A stretch of 21,920 nt of DNA, from IMG/VR virus record IMGVR_UViG_3300009152_003190, positions 1 to 21,920 of that record; one strand, written 5' to 3'. Of the stretch, positions 1 to 6,986 are shown piece after piece. The notes below the pieces were generated by a model that worked only from the letters and a program-made list of their open reading frames with translations, was not told where the DNA came from and ran no database searches. The stretch comes from a virus. Position 1 is the stretch's first letter; every line of letters begins with the position of its first letter. Made by a program: the position numbers and the translations under genes.

Positions 1-174
1 AGCTAGATCATACTGATCGTTACCACCAAGATCTGAAATAATAGAATTAGCATAGGTAAGAGGATCTTGCGATAGACCAATGTCTTCACCTACTTGTTGA
101 ATAGCACGGACAACTGAACCTTCTTTGATACCATAAGACTTGAGTACTTGCTTTGCATTAATGACTGCTGTCAT
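1..174 (-). CDS. Unknown phage protein, C-terminus cut off by window edge
   Basis: The first 58 codons of a minus-strand gene that runs off the left edge of the window in an open frame. It begins MTAVINAKQVLKSYG and continues with a mixed, soluble, helix-prone sequence (for example SVVRAIQQVGEDIGLSQDP). I chose the ATG at 174 because a GGAG Shine-Dalgarno lies about seven bases upstream. An in-frame ATG at 186 would place that GGAG inside the coding region. I do not recognise the family. It is separated from the lipoprotein gene by 93 bases that hold promoter-like boxes, so it may begin its own transcript. Confidence 0.7.
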   Translation of the reverse strand, partial: MTAVINAKQVLKSYGIKEGSVVRAIQQVGEDIGLSQDPLTYANSIISDLGGNDQYDLA

Positions 175-183
175 ATAAATCTC

Positions 184-250
184 CATAATAAAGTATTAAT
201 AACGTCAAACAACAAAGTCAATCATCAACAATTCGAAAAATAAAGTCAAC
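184..250 (-). promoter_or_regulatory. Possible promoter region with three TTGAC boxes
   Basis: In the gap between the gene starting at 174 and the lipoprotein ending at 268, the minus strand holds three TTGAC-type boxes: TTGACT at 249-244, TTGACT at 221-216 and TTGACG at 208-203. The first has a 4/6 match to TATAAT (GATGAT, 226-221) at 17-base spacing; the others have only poor -10 matches. The boxes may be a promoter or a protein-binding repeat for the gene at the left edge. This is pattern reading in AT-rich DNA and is weak. Confidence 0.25.
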
Positions 251-267
251 AGTTACTTTTTTAGTAA

Positions 268-717
268 TTAATGACGCATCATTATTAGACTTGGCACAAT
301 TTTAAGGAACAAACTGTCTAAATTCCTAAAGAAGTCATTATCTGAATTATCAGCCTTTTCCTCTTCGTTACCCCTTCCGTTCTTGTAGTCAGGGTACTTG
401 AATGTGGCTGCCTTATAGTTCTTGGGTTCGGACGTGCGATTAGATTGATAGTTTTGTTGTGCTTGAACAATCTTTGTAGAATTGTCAACATGAGCATTGG
501 GAGAGTTAACAATGATTGTACCAATGGTAATGTTGTCACCTTGAATTACGACTCCACCTGTCTTCTTAGGAGTGGGATTGTCTGTAGTAGATCTTATAGT
601 GGTACGTTGAACAATTACGTCTTCCATAAGAACGGAACCACGTTCTTCACGAGTGCTAGCACAACCTACCAGACTAATAGGTATCAAATATATCAATAGT
701 TTTCTTGACGTAATCAC
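268..717 (-). CDS. Small predicted lipoprotein
   Basis: A 149-residue protein with a short lipoprotein signal: MITSRKLL, a hydrophobic stretch, then the lipobox LVGC with Cys19 as the predicted lipidated residue. The mature part is polar and low in complexity (Asn, Thr, Lys, Glu rich) with no domain I recognise. The start is a GTG at 717, because it gives exactly the N-terminus needed for the signal peptide; no good Shine-Dalgarno is visible. It overlaps the end of the exonuclease gene by 44 bases, which supports co-transcription. Phage lipoproteins can be outer spanins or exclusion proteins, but neither can be claimed here. Confidence 0.65.
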   Translation of the reverse strand: MITSRKLLIYLIPISLVGCASTREERGSVLMEDVIVQRTTIRSTTDNPTPKKTGGVVIQGDNITIGTIIVNSPNAHVDNSTKIVQAQQNYQSNRTSEPKNYKAATFKYPDYKNGRGNEEEKADNSDNDFFRNLDSLFLKIVPSLIMMRH

Positions 718-1330
718 TTGGATCTTTCACAAACACTTGAGGATTGTCACCCTCAACTGCAATCATAATAACAATCTGCTCAATGTCCAGATCGTATCTC
801 TCTTTTACCATCAACGAATAGGCTGTCGATTGGATAAAGTAGTTCTCAATCCACTCTTCTTTCTTTTGTTTACTAGCTGTTTTGTAGTCAAGGATTGTAG
901 TTTTCCCTGCGTACTTACATATCAAATCAGAAGTTCCAGCAGCTCTCAAACGATCAGAGTACAACGGATATTCAATACCATACACCTCTTCTAAGTTAGA
1001 ATCAACAAAAGGCTGAATGTCCAAGAATAATGAAGTAGTGGTTGGCATTTTGTTCAACGCAAAGTCTTCAACGTTGCCAACGTAGTCTTCCATCATTGTA
1101 TGGAGTTTGGTTCCTCGTCTTGAAGCGCTTGTTGATATCTTTGTGGCTTCTTGTTCACCAACTCGATTCCTCCACTTCTGGATTGCTTCTTGAGTTAGCT
1201 GAGAAAGGATAGTAGTAACAGAACGATAGCTATCACCGTTAGGAGTAACGTAGTATCGTTTTCCATCTATTTCTTTTCGTGGGATTTCAATTTTAGGAAG
1301 AGGCTTATGCTCAAAGTATTTGGTTCTCAA
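674..1330 (-). CDS. PD-(D/E)XK exonuclease, RecB/MGME1-like
   Basis: A 218-residue single-domain nuclease of the kind found in T4-like cyanophages and related to mitochondrial MGME1 and Cas4/RecB nucleases. The N-terminus carries the pattern RYYVTPNGDSYRSVTTILS; the middle has RGTKLHTMMEDY, where the His is a usual metal ligand. The core reads AAGTSDLICKYAGKTTILDYKTASK, i.e. the GT-D ... D-Y-K-T of a PD-(D/E)XK site, followed by a Q...Y helix (FIQSTAYSLM). It probably degrades single-stranded or host DNA ends, or trims recombination intermediates. The start is TTG at 1330, overlapping the previous stop in TTGA; no nearby ATG keeps the conserved N-terminus. Confidence 0.85.
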   Translation of the reverse strand: MRTKYFEHKPLPKIEIPRKEIDGKRYYVTPNGDSYRSVTTILSQLTQEAIQKWRNRVGEQEATKISTSASRRGTKLHTMMEDYVGNVEDFALNKMPTTTSLFLDIQPFVDSNLEEVYGIEYPLYSDRLRAAGTSDLICKYAGKTTILDYKTASKQKKEEWIENYFIQSTAYSLMVKERYDLDIEQIVIMIAVEGDNPQVFVKDPSDYVKKTIDIFDTY

Positions 1331-1623
1331 TTTGGTCGTCTGTATTTGTTTACTGTATTATCAATCTTAACTTGCTTAGCTGAACGAGATACTGTTCTAT
1401 CAGCAAGCTCACTGTTAGGATGAGCTTCTGCTACTTTTGAGAGGACTTCTTTAAATCCTGAGTCAGTTCTGATCGATCCAGTTCCTCCGACAATTCCAGG
1501 AAACGAATCAAAGTAACGCTCAAGACTAGGATTAGAGGTGAGAAAGCTATCGTAATCAGCAATACGTAAAGTGAATTCGACAAGTTCATCTGTGTCTTTA
1601 TCTTTAAAAGTATAAATGGGCAT
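1327..1623 (-). CDS. Short conserved phage protein with FmdB-like N-terminus
   Basis: A 98-residue protein starting MPIYTFKDKDTDELVEF. The opening resembles the FmdB-type zinc ribbon (MPIYEYRC..CG), but the protein has no cysteine, so it cannot bind zinc that way. The rest is charged and probably flexible, ending in a basic tail (NKYRRPN). Similar short proteins are common in marine T4-like phages; their role is unknown. It starts at an ATG overlapping the carbamoyltransferase stop by one base (TAATG) and ends overlapping the exonuclease start by four, so it lies in a tight operon. Confidence 0.75.
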   Translation of the reverse strand: MPIYTFKDKDTDELVEFTLRIADYDSFLTSNPSLERYFDSFPGIVGGTGSIRTDSGFKEVLSKVAEAHPNSELADRTVSRSAKQVKIDNTVNKYRRPN

Positions 1624-3155
1624 TAGTTTTTAGAGAATAATTTGTTACCTACGACTAGATAGTCAATACTAGTTTCAAAAAACAGTTCCTGTGCGTTGTG
1701 TATATATCCAGCAATTGGCTTACCACCTAGATTGAGACTTGTGTTAAGAAGTACTGGACACTCAGTTAGTTGATGGAATCTTTCAAGTAGCTTTCTGAAT
1801 GAGCCTGAATTCTTCTCCACAGTCTGTACTCTACACGTACCGTCCACATGAGTGATTGCAGGGAATCTATTTGTCTTTGCCTTACCAACATACAACATAT
1901 ATGGATTATCAAAAGGAAGGTCAAAAAACTTCTCCGTATGTTCAGCTAGTATAGAGGCCCCAAAGGGTCTATACTGCTCTCTTCGCTTCACTCTATTAAT
2001 AATAGCCTTACCGTTTTTAACTTCTGGGTTCATTAGGATTGATCTGTTACCTAGTGCTCTAGGACCAATCTCTCCATTACCTTGGTACCACGCAACAATC
2101 TTTCCATCAGCTAATAAGTTTGCAACATTGTCAATTAACTCATCAGAAACATCAACGTCTTCAGGAGCTTGATCTGATTGAGCAAATGGAAAGTTATTAA
2201 ACTCTAATCGAGGTAGATTATTTTTGATACGTAACCACTCAACAGCTCCAATACTAATACCATCATCAGCAGAATGTGGAAGGATAACAAGATTAGGAAA
2301 GTACTCTCTCAGCTGTGTATTCCATATCACATTCTGAGCAACCCCACCAGAATAAAATATAACATCATCTGGCTTACAATTTACTTGAAAGAACTTTAGT
2401 AGAATATCACCAGCCTTAGTATGAATAGTTTTAATCCAATCTAGACAGGTGCACTTACCAACAAGATCGTCACCTTTATGTTCGTGCCACTTTTTGATAT
2501 CAAATAATTCTTTTATGTCATAGATTGTAAGCCCATCGAGCTTATCATAGAACTCTTTGTCAAAGTTACCGTATGATTGAAATCCCATTACCTTACCAGC
2601 AATATCAACCTCTACTCCGTACTTAACTCCAACAAACTTACCAAACTCATTCATTAAGAGACCAATAGAGCCGTGATCAAATATCTTACCGACTTCAATC
2701 AGCTTATCACCCTTGAATACTGACCAAGGCACTTCATTATCACCTATACCGTCAATGATAATAGAGACATCGGGTTTCATGTACGGAACATAGCTAAGTG
2801 AGTGAGCGTAGTGGTGATCAATTGAGTAGACAGGACAGCTAAGAGGAAAGCCAGTGCAAAGACTGTTCAATGATGCTTGGACCCCAACATTTGTTAATTG
2901 ATTACTGTTTCTATCAAAAGGATCATTAATATACTTGATGCTGGTATTCTCTTCTAGAGATATACAAACCTCATCAATGTCTCTATAGTCAAGACCCCAT
3001 GCATCCATGACGTCCTGCCTCCATTGGAACTCACCCAGAGACTCGTGATGCTTAACTTGATATTTGCGTTCAGTTTTTAGATACCTGAGCGACTTTCCAT
3101 CATAAAGGCACAAATTGCTGTCGTGAGCATTTATCCTGATTCCAAGTAAAATCAT
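1623..3155 (-). CDS. Carbamoyltransferase, NodU/TobZ family
   Basis: A 510-residue enzyme that in known relatives transfers the carbamoyl group from carbamoyl phosphate, through an adenylate, to a sugar or antibiotic hydroxyl. The N-terminal kinase-like (YrdC-type partner) fold shows GIRINAHDSNLCLYDG near the start, the metal-binding IDHHYAHSLS at about 112-121 and IDGIGD at 135-139. A SGGVAQN loop lies at 269-275. The C-terminal carbamoyltransferase domain carries GNGEIGPRALGNRSI at about 359-373. Length is slightly below the usual 550-600. T4-like cyanophages carry similar genes. With the two glycosyltransferases, the PMM-like enzyme and FkbM methyltransferase, it points to modification of a sugar. 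The substrate is unknown. Confidence 0.9.
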   Translation of the reverse strand: MILLGIRINAHDSNLCLYDGKSLRYLKTERKYQVKHHESLGEFQWRQDVMDAWGLDYRDIDEVCISLEENTSIKYINDPFDRNSNQLTNVGVQASLNSLCTGFPLSCPVYSIDHHYAHSLSYVPYMKPDVSIIIDGIGDNEVPWSVFKGDKLIEVGKIFDHGSIGLLMNEFGKFVGVKYGVEVDIAGKVMGFQSYGNFDKEFYDKLDGLTIYDIKELFDIKKWHEHKGDDLVGKCTCLDWIKTIHTKAGDILLKFFQVNCKPDDVIFYSGGVAQNVIWNTQLREYFPNLVILPHSADDGISIGAVEWLRIKNNLPRLEFNNFPFAQSDQAPEDVDVSDELIDNVANLLADGKIVAWYQGNGEIGPRALGNRSILMNPEVKNGKAIINRVKRREQYRPFGASILAEHTEKFFDLPFDNPYMLYVGKAKTNRFPAITHVDGTCRVQTVEKNSGSFRKLLERFHQLTECPVLLNTSLNLGGKPIAGYIHNAQELFFETSIDYLVVGNKLFSKN

Positions 3156-3158
3156 AAA

Positions 3159-3386
3159 TTATTTTACGTTCCAGTCTGATTTCTTCTTAGCAGGAGCTTT
3201 TTTAGCAGGGACTTTCTTAGCTGGAGTTCTCTTTTTAGTTTCACTCAAAGAATCTAGCTGTGGTTCTTTTTTAGGAGGAGCTGGTGGTGGTTGGTGGCGT
3301 TTATTCCAAAACCAATTAGTGAAAGTAAGTAGCTTACCCTCAAACCATCCCATAAGTTTATTTTCCCAAAACCATCTACTGTTCAT
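3159..3386 (-). CDS. Small Trp-rich protein with histone H1-like Lys/Ala/Pro tail
   Basis: A 75-residue protein. I chose the ATG at 3386 because AAGGAG lies eight bases upstream; the longer frame to 3437 has no such site. The N-terminal third is rich in aromatic residues (MNSRWFWENKLMGWFEGKLL), which could be an amphipathic membrane-surface helix. Then follow a proline run (PPPAPPKK) and a C-terminal tail of AKKxPAKK repeats like those of histone H1 or bacterial nucleoid proteins. The tail suggests nucleic-acid binding or a flexible basic linker. It overlaps the upstream gene by 11 bases and sits four bases before the carbamoyltransferase. Confidence 0.65.
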   Translation of the reverse strand: MNSRWFWENKLMGWFEGKLLTFTNWFWNKRHQPPPAPPKKEPQLDSLSETKKRTPAKKVPAKKAPAKKKSDWNVK

Positions 3387-3564
3387 CCAAGTACTCCTTA
3401 TCTCGTTTGTGATCCATGTCATCGTAAAACTGATCATACCGTCTGTTTTTTAACATTCGATCAATACTCTTTACTGACCTGTCTGTATGCTCTTTTTTTA
3501 TTACTTTTGATACGTGATGGTGTTTTTCATCAAGTGAACGTAATGACTTGTTCGTCTTACCCAT
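3376..3564 (-). CDS. Small basic hypothetical protein
   Basis: A 62-residue, highly charged protein (MGKTNKSLRSLDEKHHHVSK...) with a His cluster at 15-17 and a Tyr/Asp-rich end (YDQFYDDMDHKRDKEYLDEQ). It has no signal, membrane segment or domain I recognise. It starts two bases before the end of the frameshifted gene upstream and overlaps the next gene, which supports it being a real member of the operon. Function unknown. Confidence 0.55.
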   Translation of the reverse strand: MGKTNKSLRSLDEKHHHVSKVIKKEHTDRSVKSIDRMLKNRRYDQFYDDMDHKRDKEYLDEQ

Positions 3565-3565
3565 T

Positions 3566-3981
3566 TTACCCCTCTAGTAGTCCAGGATACATCTCTTCAA
3601 CAAATTTCTTAGTAATACCTTTGTATGGTATTTTTTTATCTTTAACAGCAATCAAGAGCTTAGCATCTTCTTTGTCTATTGTTTCTAGCAATTGAACAAA
3701 TAGATACTCTCGTCTAGTTGGTTTCAGATTAGGATTGCCACCTCAATAAACAAATACAAACGACGCAACTCACTAAAAAGAATTCCTTGTTGATCAGGAA
3801 GCTCGTTTGGTTTGTATGGAGGATCTCCTTCAGGTAACAAGAACTTTACTTTATCATCATAAGCATATTTGAACAATGCTCTTAGTGCAGCACTGTCCCA
3901 TCTATTCAAAAAGTCAATCCTATCTTGCTTCTTGTCAAGCTCAGAAGCTTGTTTTAATATCTCAGATAAACTCAATTTCAT
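3566..3981 (-). pseudogene. DUF6433-like T4-like phage gene broken by a -1 frameshift
   Basis: Two adjacent frames together give one protein of about 138 residues that resembles a conserved marine T4-like phage family of unknown function (I recall it as DUF6433). Part 1 runs from ATG 3981 (MKLSLSEILKQASELDKKQDR...) to about 3742, ending LRRLYLFIE. The same frame then reads VAILI and stops at 3724. In the -1 frame the protein continues GGNPNLKPTRREYLFVQLLETIDKEDAKLL to a TAA at 3566. The join is at 3740-3744, where GAGGTGGC would need one extra G. A TGA lies in the -1 frame just before the join and there is no slippery heptamer, so a lost G (mutation or assembly error) is more likely than programmed frameshifting. 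The start overlaps the rnh stop by one base. Confidence 0.8.
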
Positions 3982-4838
3982 TAAAATTCCCCAGCATGTT
4001 CCATCATTGTTTTAAGTTTGTGCTCTTGAAAATACCCAATAATATTTACCTTTTTGGGTGTCGCAAGCTGCGTTTGATATTCATTCCAGATCTTACTTGT
4101 AATGTTTTCAGGTATCAATGATAAATTAATTAGCTTATTGTTACGTTCAAGTCCCGCTTTAAGTTCAGGAACATTTGATGAAAGCTGTTCCAGACTCATA
4201 CCCAACCATGTAGATAACTTATTCTTGTTTACAGGTCTTTGTCTGATACCATCTACAAAGCAATTATCACTAGACAAAGCATTAGGTATACCATCACCAC
4301 TATCTCCTTTGATAACCAACTCCTTGAGATACTGCTTAGGATCCTCAACCTGTACATTACGCTTGCGAATGGGATCAAACTGAATCACTCTCTCGTTATG
4401 TAGCTGGATAAAATCCTTATCAGCAGACAGGATCAATACATCCTCAGTAGAGTTAAGACATATAGTTGCAATGATATCATCTGCTTCACAATGATCTACT
4501 TTAACTACGATGTAAGGAAGATTTTGTTTGATCTCTTCTCTGATCTTATTGAGAGTTTCAAACACGAGTGGCCAATCGATATCACTTTGCTCACGAACCT
4601 TCTTCCGTCCAGCTTTGTAATATGGAAAAAGATCTTTCCTCCAATAGTTTTTATCATCGCAAGCAATGACTATATCTCCATACACTCTACCAAACTTCTG
4701 CTTGTATAGACGAAGTGAGTTAAGGATCATATGTCTAACTAATCCTTCCTCAAATACTAGCTCAGTATGGTTACCAATCTGCATCATCAGGTTAGAGATG
4801 CAGACTTGGTTAAAGTCAATAATAATAATTTTAATCAC
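3981..4838 (-). CDS. rnh: T4-type RNase H, 5'-3' flap nuclease
   Basis: A 285-residue FEN-1-family nuclease, near the 305 residues of T4 Rnh, that removes RNA primers and a few bases of DNA from lagging-strand fragments. The active-site acids are visible: D8 (IDFNQV), D61/D62 (IACDDKNYWRKDLFPYYKAGRK, with the Arg/Lys/Tyr that contact the phosphate), the EADD block at 118-121, D140 and D142 (SADKDFIQL) and the helix-3-turn motif with further acids GDSGDGIPN near 178-186. The start is a GTG at 4838 overlapping the previous gene's stop by four bases (GTGA). It would act with the primase at 17668-18705. Confidence 0.92.
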   Translation of the reverse strand: MIKIIIIDFNQVCISNLMMQIGNHTELVFEEGLVRHMILNSLRLYKQKFGRVYGDIVIACDDKNYWRKDLFPYYKAGRKKVREQSDIDWPLVFETLNKIREEIKQNLPYIVVKVDHCEADDIIATICLNSTEDVLILSADKDFIQLHNERVIQFDPIRKRNVQVEDPKQYLKELVIKGDSGDGIPNALSSDNCFVDGIRQRPVNKNKLSTWLGMSLEQLSSNVPELKAGLERNNKLINLSLIPENITSKIWNEYQTQLATPKKVNIIGYFQEHKLKTMMEHAGEF

Positions 4839-5782
4839 CCATTATAATCTATACGTTTCAAATCTTTGAGCATTACCTTCATTAGGTTGATCCATTGATT
4901 CTTTCTGTTATGCCATCCATAGAATGCATCAACGTACGCTTTTTGAGCAACTAATGTCTTTTGCACATCAGGCTCATTATACACTTCAATAGCATTGGAA
5001 GTCAACTCTACAAGAGCTTTCATGTGATCTCGTTCATTATCTTGCCACTGATACATCCATGTCCAGTTAGCTGCAGTCTCGTACAGAGCACCATAGTTAG
5101 GATGGAGACAGAACACACCTGCAGACATCGCTTCAATCAGGCTAATACAAGAAGTCTCTAGCCACGTGTTTGGATACGCATAGAAATGAGCTTTTTGAAG
5201 AGCTGTCCGAATTTCGCTGTTGGGGACAGAACCATGATAATTAATATTAGGATGATCTTCACAGAACTTAAATAAGTCTTTGTAAGGCTCATCTCGTTGT
5301 TCCCAGCCGTAGATCTTAAAGCTAGAGTATACATCCAGCTCTACGTTAGGGTAGCGCTTAGATAGAGCATCAAAAGCGGAAACCAGGATATTGAGCCCAC
5401 GATGAGGAGTAGTATGATATACAAATCGGATTTTGTCAGTAGGTTTTTGTACATGTTCAATTGGTTCAATAGCATTCTGAAGAACTACACACTTGTACCA
5501 TGGAAGACCATAGTGTTTCTGATACGCTTGCATTTGCCAGTTAGAGACAAAGACAAGTTTATCAAATCGATTCCAACCACCACCCTTGAGATGTTCTGAT
5601 TCGGGATCACCTGGTAAGTCATGCAACCAGTATATTTTAATTTTGGAGTCATTCACATCTCTTACTCGAGAAGGAATGATTTGAAAGTGCTGCATTAGAT
5701 CTGCAGGTATATGACTATGGAGTGCTTCGAGCATTAGCTCTGTGCCACCCTTAGCGTTTTGTGACAACTCATTGACTTCCAT
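4835..5782 (-). CDS. Glycosyltransferase, GT4-like (GT-B fold)
   Basis: A 315-residue protein with the C-terminal half of a group 1 (GT4) glycosyltransferase. It starts with a glycine-rich acceptor-side loop (NAKGGTELMLEAL), then IYWLHDLPGDPE, a VFVSNWQ strand, and RFVYHTTPHRGLNILVSAFDAL where the nucleotide-sugar domain begins. Near residue 215 comes the EX7E signature, LETSCISLIEAMSAG, followed by the usual strand and helix. It uses a nucleotide-activated sugar; donor and acceptor are unknown. It sits between rnh and a small conserved gene with four- and one-base overlaps. It is not closely related to the Agt-like enzyme at 9758. Confidence 0.87.
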   Translation of the reverse strand: MEVNELSQNAKGGTELMLEALHSHIPADLMQHFQIIPSRVRDVNDSKIKIYWLHDLPGDPESEHLKGGGWNRFDKLVFVSNWQMQAYQKHYGLPWYKCVVLQNAIEPIEHVQKPTDKIRFVYHTTPHRGLNILVSAFDALSKRYPNVELDVYSSFKIYGWEQRDEPYKDLFKFCEDHPNINYHGSVPNSEIRTALQKAHFYAYPNTWLETSCISLIEAMSAGVFCLHPNYGALYETAANWTWMYQWQDNERDHMKALVELTSNAIEVYNEPDVQKTLVAQKAYVDAFYGWHNRKNQWINLMKVMLKDLKRIDYNG

Positions 5783-5958
5783 TATGCTTCACCATTCTCA
5801 TTACGTTTTGGTTTACCAGATTCACGCTTTGCTCTCTCAAAAGAAACAAGAGCATCAATCATCAATCGTTTAAAAGCACCACGTTGATGAGGATCAACAA
5901 TCGTAGCAGCTGCTCGCTTAACTTCTTTATCCATCTTAAAACCACTGTTCGTCTTCAT
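5782..5958 (-). CDS. Small conserved T4-like phage protein
   Basis: A 58-residue basic protein, MKTNSGFKMDKEVKRAAAT..., continuing with VDPHQRGAFKRLMIDA and a Lys/Asn/Glu tail. The N-terminal pattern (K-T-N-S-G-F-K) and the D-P-H-x-R-G block match what I recall of a short conserved protein in T4-like cyanophages. It has no signal or membrane segment and its role is unknown. It starts at the ATG at 5958, three bases after the PMM-like stop region, and its TAA overlaps the ATG of the glycosyltransferase by one base. Confidence 0.75.
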   Translation of the reverse strand: MKTNSGFKMDKEVKRAAATIVDPHQRGAFKRLMIDALVSFERAKRESGKPKRNENGEA

Positions 5959-5961
5959 AAT

Positions 5962-6702
5962 TTACTTTCCATCCTTTTGTAGATAATTCCAAGTGTCCTT
6001 CCAACTCTTCACTTTCACTGTTGTAGCCTTGCTTTGTTTCATCTGTATATAGTTCTCCTTTAGAGCCATGCCCAAAGGAAAATCATTACCACCAAACTCC
6101 ATCTGATCACCAAAGAAGTGTACATGAACAAACGGTTCAACAAAGTATTTTGCAATCTGTCCTTTGTCTTTACCTGGTTCCATAATATCAACACCAGTCT
6201 CACCAGCAACTTGAGCTACAGCAACATCACCAAACTTCTCATTGAACTCTTTAGCAATCCTCTTGCGTTCACCAGTACGTTTATCATATTCAACATACTT
6301 ATCACGCTGCTCTCTATCAGCAGCTCTACCAACAATACTAAAGTTAACAAGTCCAATACGGTTTTCAATATGTCTTCCAGCCTTTCCAGTGAAAAGACTT
6401 TTAAACAGCTGTTCATTCAACCATTGGATCTGAGGATCTTTCAATGTCCATTTACTAGAATACTTCAATGATCCTTTAGTATATATGGCGTTTCCAGCAC
6501 AGGAAAATACTGCGTTTGCCATGTCCAGGACATCGTTTCCCAGCTGTTCTTGGGTTTTAGGATAGTCACTGCCAGTTGCAAAGTAAACCTCCTTCTCACC
6601 TGTTTTAATCCAGTTCTTGAACCACTTACGGAATTGTGGATCAATGACCTCTCGACTGGGAGTTAGGGTGCCATCAACGTCGAATATGTAAACTTTTTTC
6701 AT
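5962..6702 (-). CDS. HAD-family phosphatase/mutase, eukaryotic-type phosphomannomutase-like
   Basis: A 246-residue HAD-superfamily protein of about the size of eukaryotic phosphomannomutase (PMM), which converts mannose-6-phosphate to mannose-1-phosphate for GDP-mannose. Motif 1 is FDVDGTLTPSR with the nucleophile D8 and acid D10. The cap domain shows the PMM-type NFSIVGRAADREQR (about 120-133) and GETGVDIMEPGKDKG (167-181). The final motif is HFFGDQMEFGGNDFPL with D199 and GGND. The agreement with PMM is strong over its whole length, though sugar specificity cannot be read off. Mannose activation would supply the nearby glycosyltransferases. It starts at the left side of a 39-base divergent gap. 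Confidence 0.85.
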   Translation of the reverse strand: MKKVYIFDVDGTLTPSREVIDPQFRKWFKNWIKTGEKEVYFATGSDYPKTQEQLGNDVLDMANAVFSCAGNAIYTKGSLKYSSKWTLKDPQIQWLNEQLFKSLFTGKAGRHIENRIGLVNFSIVGRAADREQRDKYVEYDKRTGERKRIAKEFNEKFGDVAVAQVAGETGVDIMEPGKDKGQIAKYFVEPFVHVHFFGDQMEFGGNDFPLGMALKENYIQMKQSKATTVKVKSWKDTWNYLQKDGK

Positions 6703-6724
6703 AGTGTAGATAAATACTTATAAT
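6696..6724 (+). promoter_or_regulatory. Possible promoter for the plus-strand gene pair
   Basis: The divergent gap has a perfect TATAAT at 6719-6724, with TTTTCA (4/6 of TTGACA) 17 bases upstream. A GATAAATA at 6709-6716 is also one base away from the T4 late promoter core TATAAATA. Either could start transcription toward the gene at 6742, whose Shine-Dalgarno (AAGGA) follows at once. Which type, if either, is used cannot be told from sequence. Confidence 0.4.
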
Positions 6725-6741
6725 TACATGGAAAGGATAAA

Positions 6742-6969
6742 ATGTTACACTTATACCCACCTTTGACTATGCCCACTATAACTGATGTTACAGAAAGAAA
6801 TCAACAGTTCTTATGTGAGTTTGTCAATCTCAAGCGAAATGGCTTTCACCATTTCTCAAAAGCATTCAACGATCTAACCTGTGGATTTTGGAAACCAGTG
6901 CTTGATCAAGCTGATCAACAAGTAACTAATTTAGCAGACCACTTGAAGCTATGCATAAAGTCAAAATAG
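6742..6969 (+). CDS. Small hypothetical protein on the plus strand
   Basis: A 75-residue protein, MLHLYPPLTMPTITDVTERNQ..., mostly helical and soluble, with NLKRNGFHHFSKAFNDLTCGFWKPVLDQADQQVTNL. The helical spacing faintly recalls phasins, but this is too weak to name. The ATG at 6742 has AAGGA five bases upstream; the in-frame ATG at 6769 (MPTITDV) is a less likely alternative. It is followed 17 bases later by the larger plus-strand gene, so the two probably share a transcript. These are the only plus-strand genes in the window. Confidence 0.55.
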   Translation: MLHLYPPLTMPTITDVTERNQQFLCEFVNLKRNGFHHFSKAFNDLTCGFWKPVLDQADQQVTNLADHLKLCIKSK

Positions 6970-6986
6970 GAGAACACTTATTTTAA

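Noticed and set aside
6742-6969. Phasin similarity of the small plus-strand protein
   Set aside because: Only helical spacing is shared, no distinctive residues, and phages have no known use for phasins. Left as unknown.
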